From an uncultured Burkholderiales bacterium (GTDB lineage Bacteria > Pseudomonadota > Gammaproteobacteria > Burkholderiales > Burkholderiaceae_C), in assembly GCA_903935585.1 (NCBI GenBank), contig CAIZSE010000088.1:1-34977 (forward strand): DNA of 34,977 nucleotides, read 5' to 3'. The notes beneath the pieces were generated by a model. It saw only the letters and a list, made by a program, of their open reading frames with translations. It was not told where the DNA came from and searched no databases. The position numbers and the translations under genes are program-made. Within the stretch, counting starts at the first letter, position 1, and every line of letters begins with the position of its first letter. This document shows positions 6,527 through 14,602 of this stretch, in pieces.

Positions 6527-7729
6527 ATGCCGCAACAACTCGCCGGGGTGAATCCGCACCCCGAACACGGCCGCTGGCTGATCGCCAACTTGCTGGCCCA
6601 GATTTCCTTTGGCCTGCTGGCCATGACACTGTGTCTGCCGTCCATGCAGGAATGGGGCACCATCTTTGACACCAGCCAGGCCGATGTGCAGCTGACTTTC
6701 AGCGGCTACTTGGTCGCCTATGGGGTCTTGCAGCTGGTCTATGGCCCCTTGTCAGACCGGCATGGGCGCAAGCCGATCCTGATGCTGGGGCTGGCGGTGG
6801 CCGGGCTGGCCTCCATCATGGCCGCGATGGCCAGCGACATCACCACACTGACCGTTGCGCGCGTGTTGCAAGGCGCCGGCAGCGCAGCGAGCATGGTGGT
6901 CAGCCGCTCGATGGTGCAAGACCTCTTCACCGGGCCGAAGCGCACACGGGTCATGGCCTACATCGGCATGGCGCTGGGCATGTGCCCACCACTGGCCACA
7001 CTGATCGGCGGCCAGATCCATGTGCGTTGGGGCTGGCAGGTCAACTTTGTATTGCTGGCGGTGCTGGCCTTGCTGCTGTTGCTGGCCGCTTGGTGGGGCC
7101 TGCCCCGCTCACCCCAACCGGCGCAAAGTGACAGCCACTGGCTGCACGCCATGCTGAGCGCCTACGCGCGCCTGGCACGCGAGACACGCTTTGTGCTTTA
7201 TGTGGTAATTCTGGCGGGCAGCACCGCCACGTTTTATGTGTTTCTGGGGGGCGCACCGATCGTGCTCAAGGCTTACGGCATCGGACCCGACCGGATCGGC
7301 TGGTTCATCATGGCGGTGCCGCTGTCTTACATCTTGGGCAACTTCATGACCTCACGGCTGATCCAGCGAATGGGCGAAGCCCGCGTGATGGCCTGGGGCC
7401 AGGTCCTGACCCTGACCGGTCTGGTCCTGATGCTCGCCCTGGGTTTAGCGGGTTTCCAGAACGCATTGGCGGTGGCGATGCCGCTGATGCTGCTGGGTTT
7501 CGGCCATGGCTTGATCAACCCGCCTGCGCTGGCGGGCACTGTGGGCGTATTGCCCGCACTGGCCGGGTCGGCTGCTGCTGTCGCAGGCCTGATGCAACAA
7601 CTCACCGGGGCCACAGGGGGCTACCTGGTGGGCTTGGTGCCGCACGAAGGCGCAGTCAACCTGGGCTGGATGATGCTGGCCTTTGCACTGGTCGCAGCAG
7701 GCGCCCAATTTTTTCTGCACAAACGTTGA
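6527..7729 (+). CDS. MFS transporter, Bcr/CflA drug-efflux type
   Basis: A 400-residue major facilitator with about twelve membrane helices. The MFS motif A between helices 2 and 3 is GPLSDRHGRKP (residues about 73-83), and ARVLQGAGSAA follows in helix 4. Both fit the Bcr/CflA subgroup (DHA1 family) of proton-coupled exporters. ATG lies one base after the metW stop, so it is the third gene of the metX transcript. Co-transcription with metXW makes export of a methionine-pathway metabolite conceivable, but this subgroup is usually annotated as drug efflux and no substrate can be read from sequence. Confidence 0.88.
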   Translation: MPQQLAGVNPHPEHGRWLIANLLAQISFGLLAMTLCLPSMQEWGTIFDTSQADVQLTFSGYLVAYGVLQLVYGPLSDRHGRKPILMLGLAVAGLASIMAAMASDITTLTVARVLQGAGSAASMVVSRSMVQDLFTGPKRTRVMAYIGMALGMCPPLATLIGGQIHVRWGWQVNFVLLAVLALLLLLAAWWGLPRSPQPAQSDSHWLHAMLSAYARLARETRFVLYVVILAGSTATFYVFLGGAPIVLKAYGIGPDRIGWFIMAVPLSYILGNFMTSRLIQRMGEARVMAWGQVLTLTGLVLMLALGLAGFQNALAVAMPLMLLGFGHGLINPPALAGTVGVLPALAGSAAAVAGLMQQLTGATGGYLVGLVPHEGAVNLGWMMLAFALVAAGAQFFLHKR

Positions 7730-7795
7730 TCGACAGCAAGGCCTGACACGCCGCAGGCGCACCACAAGCCATGATGGCACTGTAGGCTTGGTGCA

Positions 7796-9421
7796 ATGCT
7801 CACCGAACCCCTACCGACCCCCGATGCATTGACCCCTGATGCACCGCCCGCCACAGCATCACCCGCCAACGTGCCAGGTCGGCCATCTGCCCTGTCGCTG
7901 CGCAGGGTGGCCATCGACAGCTACCGTGAAAACGTGGCTTACCTGAACCGCAATTGCGCCGTGTACCGCGCCGAAGGCTTTCAGGCGCTGTCCAAAATCG
8001 AAGTGCGGGCCAACGGCCGGCATGTGCTGGCCACGCTCAATGTGGTGGACGATGACAGCATCGTTGCCTGTGGTGAAGTGGGTTTGTCCGAAGACGCCTT
8101 TCGGCATTTGGGCATACCCGATGGACACGCCGCCTCGGTTGCACAAGCCGAGCCGCCAGCCTCCATGGAGGCGCTGTTTCGCAAGATCCATGGCGAGCGT
8201 CTGGACAAGGACGACTTTCACGCCATCGTGCAGGACATTGCGGGGCACCACTATTCCAAAATCGAGCTCACGGCTTTTGTGGTGGCCACCAACAGGGGCG
8301 AGATGGACCGCGAAGAAGTCTACTTTCTCACCGAAGCCATGGTCGCAGCGGGCCGCCGGCTGGACTGGCGCGAATCCCTGGTGGTCGACAAGCACTGCAT
8401 CGGTGGCATTCCCGGCAACCGCACCTCGATGCTGGTGGTGCCCATCCTGGCGGCTTACGGCATCTTGTGCCCCAAAACCTCTTCGCGTGCCATCACCTCT
8501 CCTGCGGGCACCGCCGACACGATGGAGGTGTTGGCCAACGTGGAGTTGCCGTTTGAAAAATTGTCCGAGATCGTGCGCACCCACCGGGGCTGTCTGGCCT
8601 GGGGCAGCTCGGCCGATTTGTCACCGGCCGACGATGTGCTGATCGCGGTGGAGCGGCCCCTGTCGCTGGACTCGCCCGCGCAAATGGTCGCGTCCATCCT
8701 GTCCAAAAAAATTGCGGCGGGCGCCACCCACTTGGTGCTGGACATCCCGATCGGCCCCACCGCCAAGGTGCGCTCCATGCCGGACGCACAGCGCCTGCGG
8801 CGTCTTTTTGAGTACGTGGCCGCGCGCATGCATTTGTCACTTGAAGTGGTCATCACCGATGGCCGCCAGCCAGTGGGCCAGGGCGTGGGCCCGATGCTGG
8901 AAGCCCGCGATGTGATGCGGGTCCTTGAAAACGACCCGCGTGCGCCCATGGACTTGCGGCAAAAGGCCTTGCGCCTGGCCGGGCGGCTGATCGAAGCTGA
9001 CCCCGATGTGCGCGGCGGCGATGGCTTTGCCGTAGCGCGCGACATCCTGGATTCAGGGCGCGCCCTGACCCGCATGCAGGCCATCATCGCGGCGCAAGGC
9101 GCACGCCCCTTTGACCACAACCACCCACCCCTGGGGGCGCTGACCCTGGAGGTGTGTGCCATCACCGATGGGGTGGTGACGGGCATCGACAACCTGCAGA
9201 TCGCCCGCGTGGCTCGCCTGGCCGGCGCCCCCAAGGTGCAAAGCGCAGGCGTCGACCTGCTGCACAAACTGGGCGACAGCGTGACCCAAGGCGAGCCTTT
9301 GTACCGGGTACATGCGGCCTACCCCAGCGACCTGGATTTTGCCTCGCAGCTGTGCCGCAAATCGAGCGGCTACACCCTGGGCCAGGCCCATGAAGTACCG
9401 CATGTGTTTGTGGAGTTCTGA
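7796..9421 (+). CDS. AMP phosphorylase/thymidine phosphorylase family enzyme
   Basis: A 541-residue protein of the class II nucleoside phosphorylase family, in the long branch that includes archaeal AMP phosphorylase. An N-terminal AMPpase-type domain (about 35-120) precedes the helical and glycosyltransferase domains. Phosphate/substrate motifs are [14 protein letters not shown] (199-212) and [16 protein letters not shown] (229-244), the latter in the form seen in AMP phosphorylases. The C-terminal beta/alpha domain starts near 440. Family members cleave a nucleoside or NMP with phosphate; an NMP would give a base and ribose-1,5-bisphosphate. The first 30 residues are Pro/Ala-rich, so a later start is possible. 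The stop is 13 bases before a PRPP-synthetase-like gene, indicating a two-gene salvage operon. Confidence 0.85.
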   Translation: MLTEPLPTPDALTPDAPPATASPANVPGRPSALSLRRVAIDSYRENVAYLNRNCAVYRAEGFQALSKIEVRANGRHVLATLNVVDDDSIVACGEVGLSEDAFRHLGIPDGHAASVAQAEPPASMEALFRKIHGERLDKDDFHAIVQDIAGHHYSKIELTAFVVATNRGEMDREEVYFLTEAMVAAGRRLDWRESLVVDKHCIGGIPGNRTSMLVVPILAAYGILCPKTSSRAITSPAGTADTMEVLANVELPFEKLSEIVRTHRGCLAWGSSADLSPADDVLIAVERPLSLDSPAQMVASILSKKIAAGATHLVLDIPIGPTAKVRSMPDAQRLRRLFEYVAARMHLSLEVVITDGRQPVGQGVGPMLEARDVMRVLENDPRAPMDLRQKALRLAGRLIEADPDVRGGDGFAVARDILDSGRALTRMQAIIAAQGARPFDHNHPPLGALTLEVCAITDGVVTGIDNLQIARVARLAGAPKVQSAGVDLLHKLGDSVTQGEPLYRVHAAYPSDLDFASQLCRKSSGYTLGQAHEVPHVFVEF

Positions 9422-9434
9422 GAGTCAAGCGCCG

Positions 9435-10319
9435 ATGTCAGATACCGCCGCCCTGCTGTACTTTGAAGACGAGACGCCCGCCGCGCTGCGCCTGGCCGTT
9501 GCCGCGGGCCTGGTGCCACAACAGATCCAGCGCCACCGTTTTCCAGACGGCGAAATCCGGCTGACACTGCCTGCGCTCTTGCCGCCGCGCGTGGTGTTGC
9601 TGCGCAGCCTGCACCACCCCAACGACAAACTGACCGAGCTTTTGCTGGCGGCCCCCACAGCGCGTGAGTTGGGTGCGCGGCATCTGAGCCTGGTGGCCCC
9701 TTACCTGGCCTACATGCGCCAAGACACGGCGTTTGCGCCCGGCCAGGCGGTCAGCCAGCGCATCGTGGGCCATTGGTTGGCGTCGCTGTTCGATGCGGTC
9801 ATCACCGTGGACCCGCATTTGCACCGGGTGGCCACCTTGGCCGAGGCCGTGCCCGCCCGTCAGGTCACCTCGCTGAGCGCAGCACCGTTGCTGGGCGAGT
9901 GGATTGCACAACACCGCCCCGGCGCTTTCCTGCTCGGGCCCGACAGCGAATCGGCGCAATGGGTCAGGCAAGCGGCTGCTGCCCACGGCCTGCCGCACGC
10001 GGTGTGCAACAAAGTGCGCCACGGCGACCGTGCTGTGCGCATCACGCTGCCCGCATGCGATCTGCGCGGTCAAGCGGTGGTGCTGCTGGACGACGTGGCC
10101 AGCAGTGGCCACACCCTGGCCACCGCCGCCGCATTGGCCCTGGCCGCAGGTGCCGCCAGCGTGGACGTGGCCGTGACGCATGCCCTCTTGGCAGGCGATG
10201 CGCTGCAGCGCATCCACCATGCCGGGGTGGGTGAATTCTGGAGCACCGACAGCGTGGTGCATCCGAGCAATGTGGTGGCCTTGGCGTCGTTGCTGGCGCA
10301 AGCCTTGCGACCCTTGTAG
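9435..10319 (+). CDS. ribose-phosphate pyrophosphokinase-like protein
   Basis: A 294-residue PRPP synthetase homologue, shorter than housekeeping Prs (about 315). It keeps FPDGE (36-40), RQDTAF...G (95-103, cf. RQDRKF of Prs), DPHLHR (126-131), a candidate catalytic-loop Lys193 and the PRPP loop VVLLDDVASSGHT (216-228). The loop is divergent from the usual VDDMIDTGGT. Prs makes PRPP from ribose-5-phosphate and ATP; this divergent form could use another ribose phosphate or be a phosphoribosyl enzyme of salvage. It follows the phosphorylase gene by 13 bases. ATG at 9435 begins MSDTAALLYF and fits the family N terminus. Confidence 0.85.
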   Translation: MSDTAALLYFEDETPAALRLAVAAGLVPQQIQRHRFPDGEIRLTLPALLPPRVVLLRSLHHPNDKLTELLLAAPTARELGARHLSLVAPYLAYMRQDTAFAPGQAVSQRIVGHWLASLFDAVITVDPHLHRVATLAEAVPARQVTSLSAAPLLGEWIAQHRPGAFLLGPDSESAQWVRQAAAAHGLPHAVCNKVRHGDRAVRITLPACDLRGQAVVLLDDVASSGHTLATAAALALAAGAASVDVAVTHALLAGDALQRIHHAGVGEFWSTDSVVHPSNVVALASLLAQALRPL

Positions 10320-10342
10320 TTCCGGGCTGCTCCAGCAAGTAC

Positions 10343-10879
10343 TCAGTGCTGGAGTTCTTGTTCGTGCATCCAGGCGGCGTGCTTGGGCGCGCGTTTGGTC
10401 TGGGCCCATTCGTTGAGCATGTCCCACTTGCAGGCATCCAGCTTGGCGTACATCTCGGGGGTGCCCACGTCAGCGGCCAATTCTAGGCGGTGACCGCTCG
10501 GGTCAAAAAAGTAAATGCTCTTGAAGATGGTGTGGTTGGTGGGCCCCAGCACCTCCACGCCATTGGCCTGCAAGCGGGCCTTGGCTTCTTCCAGCACTTG
10601 CAGGTTGTCGACCTTGAAGGCGATGTGCTGCACCCACTCGGGGGTGTTGGTGTCACGACCCATGTCGGGCGAGTTGGGCAACTCGAAAAAGGCCAGCACA
10701 TTGCCGCCGCCAGCGTCCAAAAAGACGTGCATGTACGGGTCGGGCGCTTTGGTCGAAGGCACCAGGTCTTCGGCAATTGCCAGCACAAAGTCCATGTTCA
10801 GGTTTTTGACGTACCAATCAACCGTTTGCTTGGCGTCTTTGCAGCGGTAGGCAACGTGGTGGATTTTGTTCAGCTTCAT
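10343..10879 (-). CDS. VOC family (glyoxalase/extradiol dioxygenase-like) protein
   Basis: A 178-residue protein with two beta-alpha-beta-beta-beta modules of the vicinal oxygen chelate superfamily. Likely metal ligands are His8 (HHVAYR), Glu in LAFFELP, His in VQHIAF and Glu in HRLELA, the H-E/H-E pattern of metal-dependent VOC enzymes. SIYFFDPSGHRLELA is typical of the second module. It is the last gene of an operon after the FAD monooxygenase and DUF2783 genes (27-base gap), so it probably acts on a hydroxylated aromatic or its ring-cleavage product. Start ATG at 10879 follows GGAGAAA. The precise reaction cannot be assigned. Confidence 0.87.
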   Translation of the reverse strand: MKLNKIHHVAYRCKDAKQTVDWYVKNLNMDFVLAIAEDLVPSTKAPDPYMHVFLDAGGGNVLAFFELPNSPDMGRDTNTPEWVQHIAFKVDNLQVLEEAKARLQANGVEVLGPTNHTIFKSIYFFDPSGHRLELAADVGTPEMYAKLDACKWDMLNEWAQTKRAPKHAAWMHEQELQH

Positions 10880-10906
10880 GGCGGTTTCTCCAGGTAAGAA
10901 GTGTGT

Positions 10907-11194
10907 TCAGGGCAGCAGCTTGCCCTTTGGACGCGGTGGCCAATCCGCGAAATGGCCCAGCGTGCAAGCGCTCTGTTGGGCGGCTTGCAGGGCTTCACGC
11001 AGCACTTGCAAATCGCCTATGTGGTTGGCCAGCAGCAAGATCAAGCGGGCATTCAGCGCTTCGCTTTGTTCGTCGCTCAAGCCGTTGTGGGCATCGATCA
11101 GTTTTTCATAAAACTCGTCGCCGGGCGAAAAGTCACGGAAAAACCGGCGACCGGCTTCGTGGAAATTCGGGTCTGTTTTCAATGCGCTGTTCAT
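10907..11194 (-). CDS. DUF2783 domain-containing protein
   Basis: A 95-residue soluble, mostly helical protein. The core DEFYEKLIDAHNGLSDEQSEALNARLILLLANHIGD matches what I recognise as DUF2783, small proteins commonly encoded beside FAD-dependent aromatic monooxygenases in Burkholderiales. No catalytic motif is visible; a role as accessory or stabilising partner of the monooxygenase is a guess from this gene order. ATG at 11194 follows GAGG. It lies 46 bases after the monooxygenase stop and 27 before the VOC start, within one operon. Confidence 0.75.
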   Translation of the reverse strand: MNSALKTDPNFHEAGRRFFRDFSPGDEFYEKLIDAHNGLSDEQSEALNARLILLLANHIGDLQVLREALQAAQQSACTLGHFADWPPRPKGKLLP

Positions 11195-11240
11195 GTCGGT
11201 CCTCACGGGTGTCTGGGTTTGAGAGGGGTGCGGGAGGCGT

Positions 11241-12896
11241 TCAGGCCTGGCCGATGGCGCGGGCCAATGCTGCCTGCACCTTGGCAATGTCCAGTTGGCG
11301 CCAGCGGCCCACCACATGCTGGTCGGGGCGCAACAGATAAGCAGTGCCAGCTTGGGCGTCATAGCGCTTGGCCATCCAGCCTTGGTGGTCCACCAGCACC
11401 TGAAAGCCGGGCACATCGAGCGCCTGGCGGGCCACGATCAGGGCCTCGACAGGCACTGCGCCTTGCTGGAGGGCCTGCAGTGCGGCCAAGTCTTTGCCAA
11501 CGGGCGCCGCATCCACAAAGTACAAAGCCTGAAAGCCCTTGCCCACTTGGTCGAGCAGCCAGGCGTCCTGCCCCTCGACCTGCACGGGGGCGTCGTCCAT
11601 GGGCGCGCCGGGCACCATATTGCCTTCAAAGGCATCGGCATCGGGCGTGTTGAGCGCCGAGCCCGTCAGGAACGAGGGCACCGACAAGCGGCCCGAGTTG
11701 ACCAGCTTGCGTGCAAACGGGTGATGCTTGGCCAGCGCCAGCACCTGGTTGCGGAAAGTCTTGCTGGTGCGGCTCTTGGGGGTGATGAAGTCGGTCGAGC
11801 GTGTCGAGTTCATGATGTTCTCGTCGGCGGCAAACTGGCGGTCGTGCGCATAGGTGTCGAGCAAGCGCTCGGACGCCTGGCCTTTGATCACCAGGCCCAG
11901 CTTCCACATCAGGTCATCGGCATCCTGAAAGCCAGAGTTGGCGCCACGCGCACCAAAGGGCGAGACCTGGTGCGCCGCGTCGCCCGCGAACAGCACGCGG
12001 CCGTGGCGAAAGTCGGTCATGCGGCGGCACTGGAAGGTGTAGATGCTGACCCACTCCAGCTCGAACGGGCGTTCATCGCCGAGCATGGCCTGCAGACGCG
12101 GAATGACTTTTTCAGGCTTCTTTTCTTCTTCAGGATCGGCGTCCCATCCGAGCTGAAAATCAATGCGCCAGACGTTGTTGCTTTGCTTGTGCAGCAGCAC
12201 GCTTTGGTTGGGGTGAAAGGGGGGGTCGAACCAGAACCAGCGCTCTGCCGGGTAGTCGGCCTTCATGATCACATCGGCGATCAGGAAACGGTCCTGGAAG
12301 ACGCGGCCTTCGATGTCCAGCCCCAAATGGCGGCGCACCGGGCTGCGCGCGCCATCGGCCACCACCAGCCAGTCGGCCTCGATGTCAAAGCAGCCATCGG
12401 GCGTTTCCACCGTCAGCGTGGCGTGCTCGGCGGCAGGGGTGACGGCGGTGACCTTGTGCTGCCAACGAATGTCTGCGCCCAGCTCCAGGGCCCGGGCGAT
12501 CAGCATTTCCTCAATGTGGTACTGCTGCAAATTGATCATGCCGGGGCGCTTGTGGCCCGCATCGGGCACCAGGTTGAACTGGTACACCTCCTCTTGCTCC
12601 AGGAAGGTGCGGCCAATGTTCCAGCTCACACCCATGTCGCAAGCTTGATCGGCAATGCCCAGCCGGTCCAGGATTTCGAGCGAGCGCTTGGCATAGCAAA
12701 CAGCCCGCGAGCCAACCGACACGGTCTTGTCGTCATCGAGCACCAACACCTCCAGCCCCTGCAGACGGGCATCGATGGCCGCAGCCAGACCCACAGGCCC
12801 TGCCCCAATGACGATCAGAGGCTTGCGCTGTGGGGGTGTCGACATCAGGTCGGCAGCCCCTTTGTAGGGGTAAATCGGGTTGGTATAAGCGCCCAT
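11241..12896 (-). CDS. FAD-dependent aromatic monooxygenase (MhpA/PheA/TfdB type)
   Basis: A 551-residue class A flavoprotein hydroxylase. The FAD dinucleotide fold is VIGAGPVGLAAAI (GxGxxG at 31-36), the DG motif is VVADGARSPVR, and the GD motif is VLFAGDAAHQVSPFGARGANSG. All three motifs are intact, so an NAD(P)H-driven aromatic ring hydroxylase is expected. A C-terminal thioredoxin-like domain (about 440-551), as in phenol and 3-(3-hydroxyphenyl)propionate hydroxylases, is present without a CxxC. ATG at 12896 follows GGAGAG; Met18 is a weaker alternative. It heads the operon with DUF2783 and VOC genes, behind a palindromic operator. The substrate is unknown. Confidence 0.9.
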   Translation of the reverse strand: MGAYTNPIYPYKGAADLMSTPPQRKPLIVIGAGPVGLAAAIDARLQGLEVLVLDDDKTVSVGSRAVCYAKRSLEILDRLGIADQACDMGVSWNIGRTFLEQEEVYQFNLVPDAGHKRPGMINLQQYHIEEMLIARALELGADIRWQHKVTAVTPAAEHATLTVETPDGCFDIEADWLVVADGARSPVRRHLGLDIEGRVFQDRFLIADVIMKADYPAERWFWFDPPFHPNQSVLLHKQSNNVWRIDFQLGWDADPEEEKKPEKVIPRLQAMLGDERPFELEWVSIYTFQCRRMTDFRHGRVLFAGDAAHQVSPFGARGANSGFQDADDLMWKLGLVIKGQASERLLDTYAHDRQFAADENIMNSTRSTDFITPKSRTSKTFRNQVLALAKHHPFARKLVNSGRLSVPSFLTGSALNTPDADAFEGNMVPGAPMDDAPVQVEGQDAWLLDQVGKGFQALYFVDAAPVGKDLAALQALQQGAVPVEALIVARQALDVPGFQVLVDHQGWMAKRYDAQAGTAYLLRPDQHVVGRWRQLDIAKVQAALARAIGQA

Positions 12897-12953
12897 GCTT
12901 GCTCTCCGGCCATGAGAAATGCACCTCTCGGGTGCGACAGGCTGTAATTTACT

Positions 12954-12975
12954 ATAGATAAATGAATTTACCTAT
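12954..12975. promoter_or_regulatory. 22-bp palindromic operator upstream of the monooxygenase operon
   Basis: ATAGATAAAT and ATTTACCTAT are inverted with a 2-base centre (GA) and only one mismatch. It overlaps a minus-strand TATAGT that could be the -10 of the monooxygenase promoter. The size and symmetry suit a MarR- or TetR-type repressor, but no such gene is adjacent; the next gene is a toxin-antitoxin pair. Confidence 0.6.
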
Positions 12976-13040
12976 CCGTAATTGACTAAGTTGCAGGGGT
13001 TTTGTTGGAAGGGGCGGCTGGCCGCCGGTTTACTGGCCGT

Positions 13041-13060
13041 CATCCGACGTCATCCGACGT
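13041..13060. repeat. two exact copies of a 10-bp unit
   Basis: CATCCGACGT occurs twice in direct tandem between the operator and the toxin gene. No function is apparent. Confidence 0.6.
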
Positions 13061-13112
13061 GAAGCCAGCTTGCTCGTTCAGGTGCTGGGAATTTGATGGG
13101 TGGGGGTCCACT

Positions 13113-13430
13113 TCAGTGGTCATCGTCTTCACGTTGATGGCGAACGGCTCCGATGATGACGGTCTTGCTGTCCACAATCTCGAACAGCGCAACATAGCCG
13201 GTGTGACCAAACGGAATGATCAACTCACGAATAAAGGAACTACTCCCCACCTTGCGACAGGCAAACGGCGAAGATGTCAAAAATGCGATGCCGTTCTTGA
13301 TGGCCTGCACTGCGCTGTCCGGGATGTCGAGGTCGCCGGTTTCACTGTCCAATTCACGTTGCAGCGCAAAGTCAAACAATTGCGCCAAATCTTCCGCTGC
13401 AGCTTGGCTGAACACGACTGAATATTTCAT
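13113..13430 (-). CDS. RelE/ParE family toxin
   Basis: A 105-residue protein with the ParE/RelE arrangement. It begins KYSVVFSQAAAEDLAQLFDFA, has a central helix (AVQAIKNGIAFLTSSPFACRKVG) and ends in beta strands (IRELIIPFGHTGYVALFEIVDSKTVIIGAVRHQRED). The terminal AVRHQRE is the usual ParE motif. ParE-type toxins poison gyrase and RelE-type toxins cleave mRNA on the ribosome; the sequence leans to ParE. Its ATG overlaps the antitoxin stop by 4 bases (13427-13430), the normal antitoxin-first arrangement. Confidence 0.88.
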   Translation of the reverse strand: MKYSVVFSQAAAEDLAQLFDFALQRELDSETGDLDIPDSAVQAIKNGIAFLTSSPFACRKVGSSSFIRELIIPFGHTGYVALFEIVDSKTVIIGAVRHQREDDDH

Positions 13431-13708
13431 CCCTTGCGCTGCGCCAAGACCTGCCTGGCATCCGCCAACTTGGCTTCAAGCTTGGCAACCACCTGATCAG
13501 CGGGAACACCGCTGCCGTCGCGCTTGGTGGCTTCGATGGCGACAATGCCCCGCCGAATGAACTCAGCCTGATTCTTGCGCTTGGCAACCGTGGTACGAAC
13601 CGCGTTTTCTACGAATTGCGACAAGGATTCACCTTGTTCCAGCACGCCTTCAAGCTCAAGCCGGAAGTCCGGGGCAACACGGATGGGGGGCAGTGTGGCT
13701 GTTTTCAT
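13427..13708 (-). CDS. antitoxin, YlcI/YnfO-like (ParD-type)
   Basis: A 93-residue protein with an N-terminal strand and helices resembling a ribbon-helix-helix domain (IRVAPDFRLELEGVLEQG, then LSQFVENAVRTTVAKRKNQAEFIRRG). A charged C-terminal tail would wrap the toxin. It matches what I know as YlcI/YnfO-type antitoxins paired with ParE toxins. The ATG at 13708 has no Shine-Dalgarno, and a TACAAT -10 sits so close upstream that the mRNA may be leaderless. Confidence 0.82.
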   Translation of the reverse strand: MKTATLPPIRVAPDFRLELEGVLEQGESLSQFVENAVRTTVAKRKNQAEFIRRGIVAIEATKRDGSGVPADQVVAKLEAKLADARQVLAQRKG

Positions 13709-13714
13709 GGGTTA

Positions 13715-13737
13715 ATTGTATTGCATGTGCAATGCAA
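13715..13737 (-). promoter_or_regulatory. toxin-antitoxin promoter with TTGCA palindrome
   Basis: TACAAT on the minus strand (13715-13720) is a good -10. Its predicted start falls within a base or two of the antitoxin ATG. Directly upstream, TTGCA-TG-TGCAA (13721-13732) is a perfect 5-bp dyad, followed by ATGCA, a further inverted partner. The position between -10 and -35 suits autorepression by the antitoxin. Confidence 0.5.
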
Positions 13738-13812
13738 ATTCACTTCAACAACGCCCTCCGCGCAATTATTCAGCTCAAATCCACATCTCAGGCTATGCTC
13801 GGGTCTTGTCTT

Positions 13813-13823
13813 TTGTATGACAA
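13813..13823. promoter_or_regulatory. FadR/GntR-type operator TTGT-ATG-ACAA
   Basis: A perfect TTGT/ACAA dyad with a 3-base centre, matching the T-GT-N3-AC-A consensus of FadR-subfamily regulators. It lies 5 bases before the regulator's own ATG, so autoregulation is likely. Confidence 0.65.
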
Positions 13824-13827
13824 CTTC

Positions 13828-14601
13828 ATGACCCAAAACTTCACCCCCGTCTCCAGTGGCGCACGCCTGTCCGACCAGGTCGCCGAGCAGCTGGCGACTG
13901 AAATCAAGCAGGGGCGCCTCATGCCCGGCGACAAGCTGCCCACCGAGGCCCGCCTGGTCGAGCAATTTGAAGTCAGCCGCACGGTGGTGCGCGAAGCGGT
14001 GTCGCGTCTCAAATCCTTGGGGCTGGTCGACTCGCGTCAGGGCAGCGGGGTGTTTGTGAGCCAGAAGCTGCCGTTCGCACCTCTCAACTTTGAAGCCCGC
14101 CATGCCGCCTCTCAAGAGGCCGTGGTCCAGATGGTCGAGGTGCGCCGGGCGCTGGAAGCCGAGGTGGCCGCGCTGGCGGCCAAGCGGCGCAACACCCATG
14201 ACATTGGCGCCATTCGGCAAGCAGTGACGGCGCTGGATACCGCTGTGAAATCAGGCGGCAATGGCGTGGCCGAAGACGTGAAGTTTCACCGGGCCATTGC
14301 GGACGCTGCGCGCAACCCCTTTCTGATTCAGACCCTGGAATACCTGGGCCAGTTTTTGCACGGGGCCACGCAAGTGACCCGGGCCAACGAAGCACGCCGG
14401 GTGGACTTTGCCGCCGAAGTGCAACGCGAGCACCAAGCCATTTTGAAGGCCGTTGAAGCCGGTGACGCCGAAGGGGCCAGGCAAGCAGCGGCCACGCACA
14501 TGGGCAACGCCATCACCCGCATCCAGAGTGCAGACCCGGCCTTCTGGTTGCAAGAAGGCGAGCGCCTGGCGCAACCCTTGGTCAAAGGGCTGCGGGGTTG
14601 A
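13828..14601 (+). CDS. GntR family regulator, FadR subfamily
   Basis: A 257-residue transcription factor. The winged helix-turn-helix occupies about residues 13-78 (PTEARLVEQFEVSRTVVREAVSRLKSLGLVDSRQGSGVFV). An all-helical FCD ligand-binding domain follows, with His in VKFHRAIA and in the EHQAIL...THMGN helices, positions that usually bind a metal and a carboxylate. It probably senses an organic acid. ATG at 13828 (MTQNFTPVSSG) lacks a clear Shine-Dalgarno but directly follows a TTGTATGACAA dyad. The stop is one base from the convergent Bug receptor stop. The regulator likely controls the receptor, lyase and SDR genes that follow. Confidence 0.9.
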   Translation: MTQNFTPVSSGARLSDQVAEQLATEIKQGRLMPGDKLPTEARLVEQFEVSRTVVREAVSRLKSLGLVDSRQGSGVFVSQKLPFAPLNFEARHAASQEAVVQMVEVRRALEAEVAALAAKRRNTHDIGAIRQAVTALDTAVKSGGNGVAEDVKFHRAIADAARNPFLIQTLEYLGQFLHGATQVTRANEARRVDFAAEVQREHQAILKAVEAGDAEGARQAAATHMGNAITRIQSADPAFWLQEGERLAQPLVKGLRG

Positions 14602-14602
14602 A

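Noticed and set aside
11295-12947. 550-codon open frame opposite the FAD monooxygenase
   Set aside because: Long GC-rich antisense shadow. The monooxygenase strand has all FAD motifs and a ribosome site; this one has neither.
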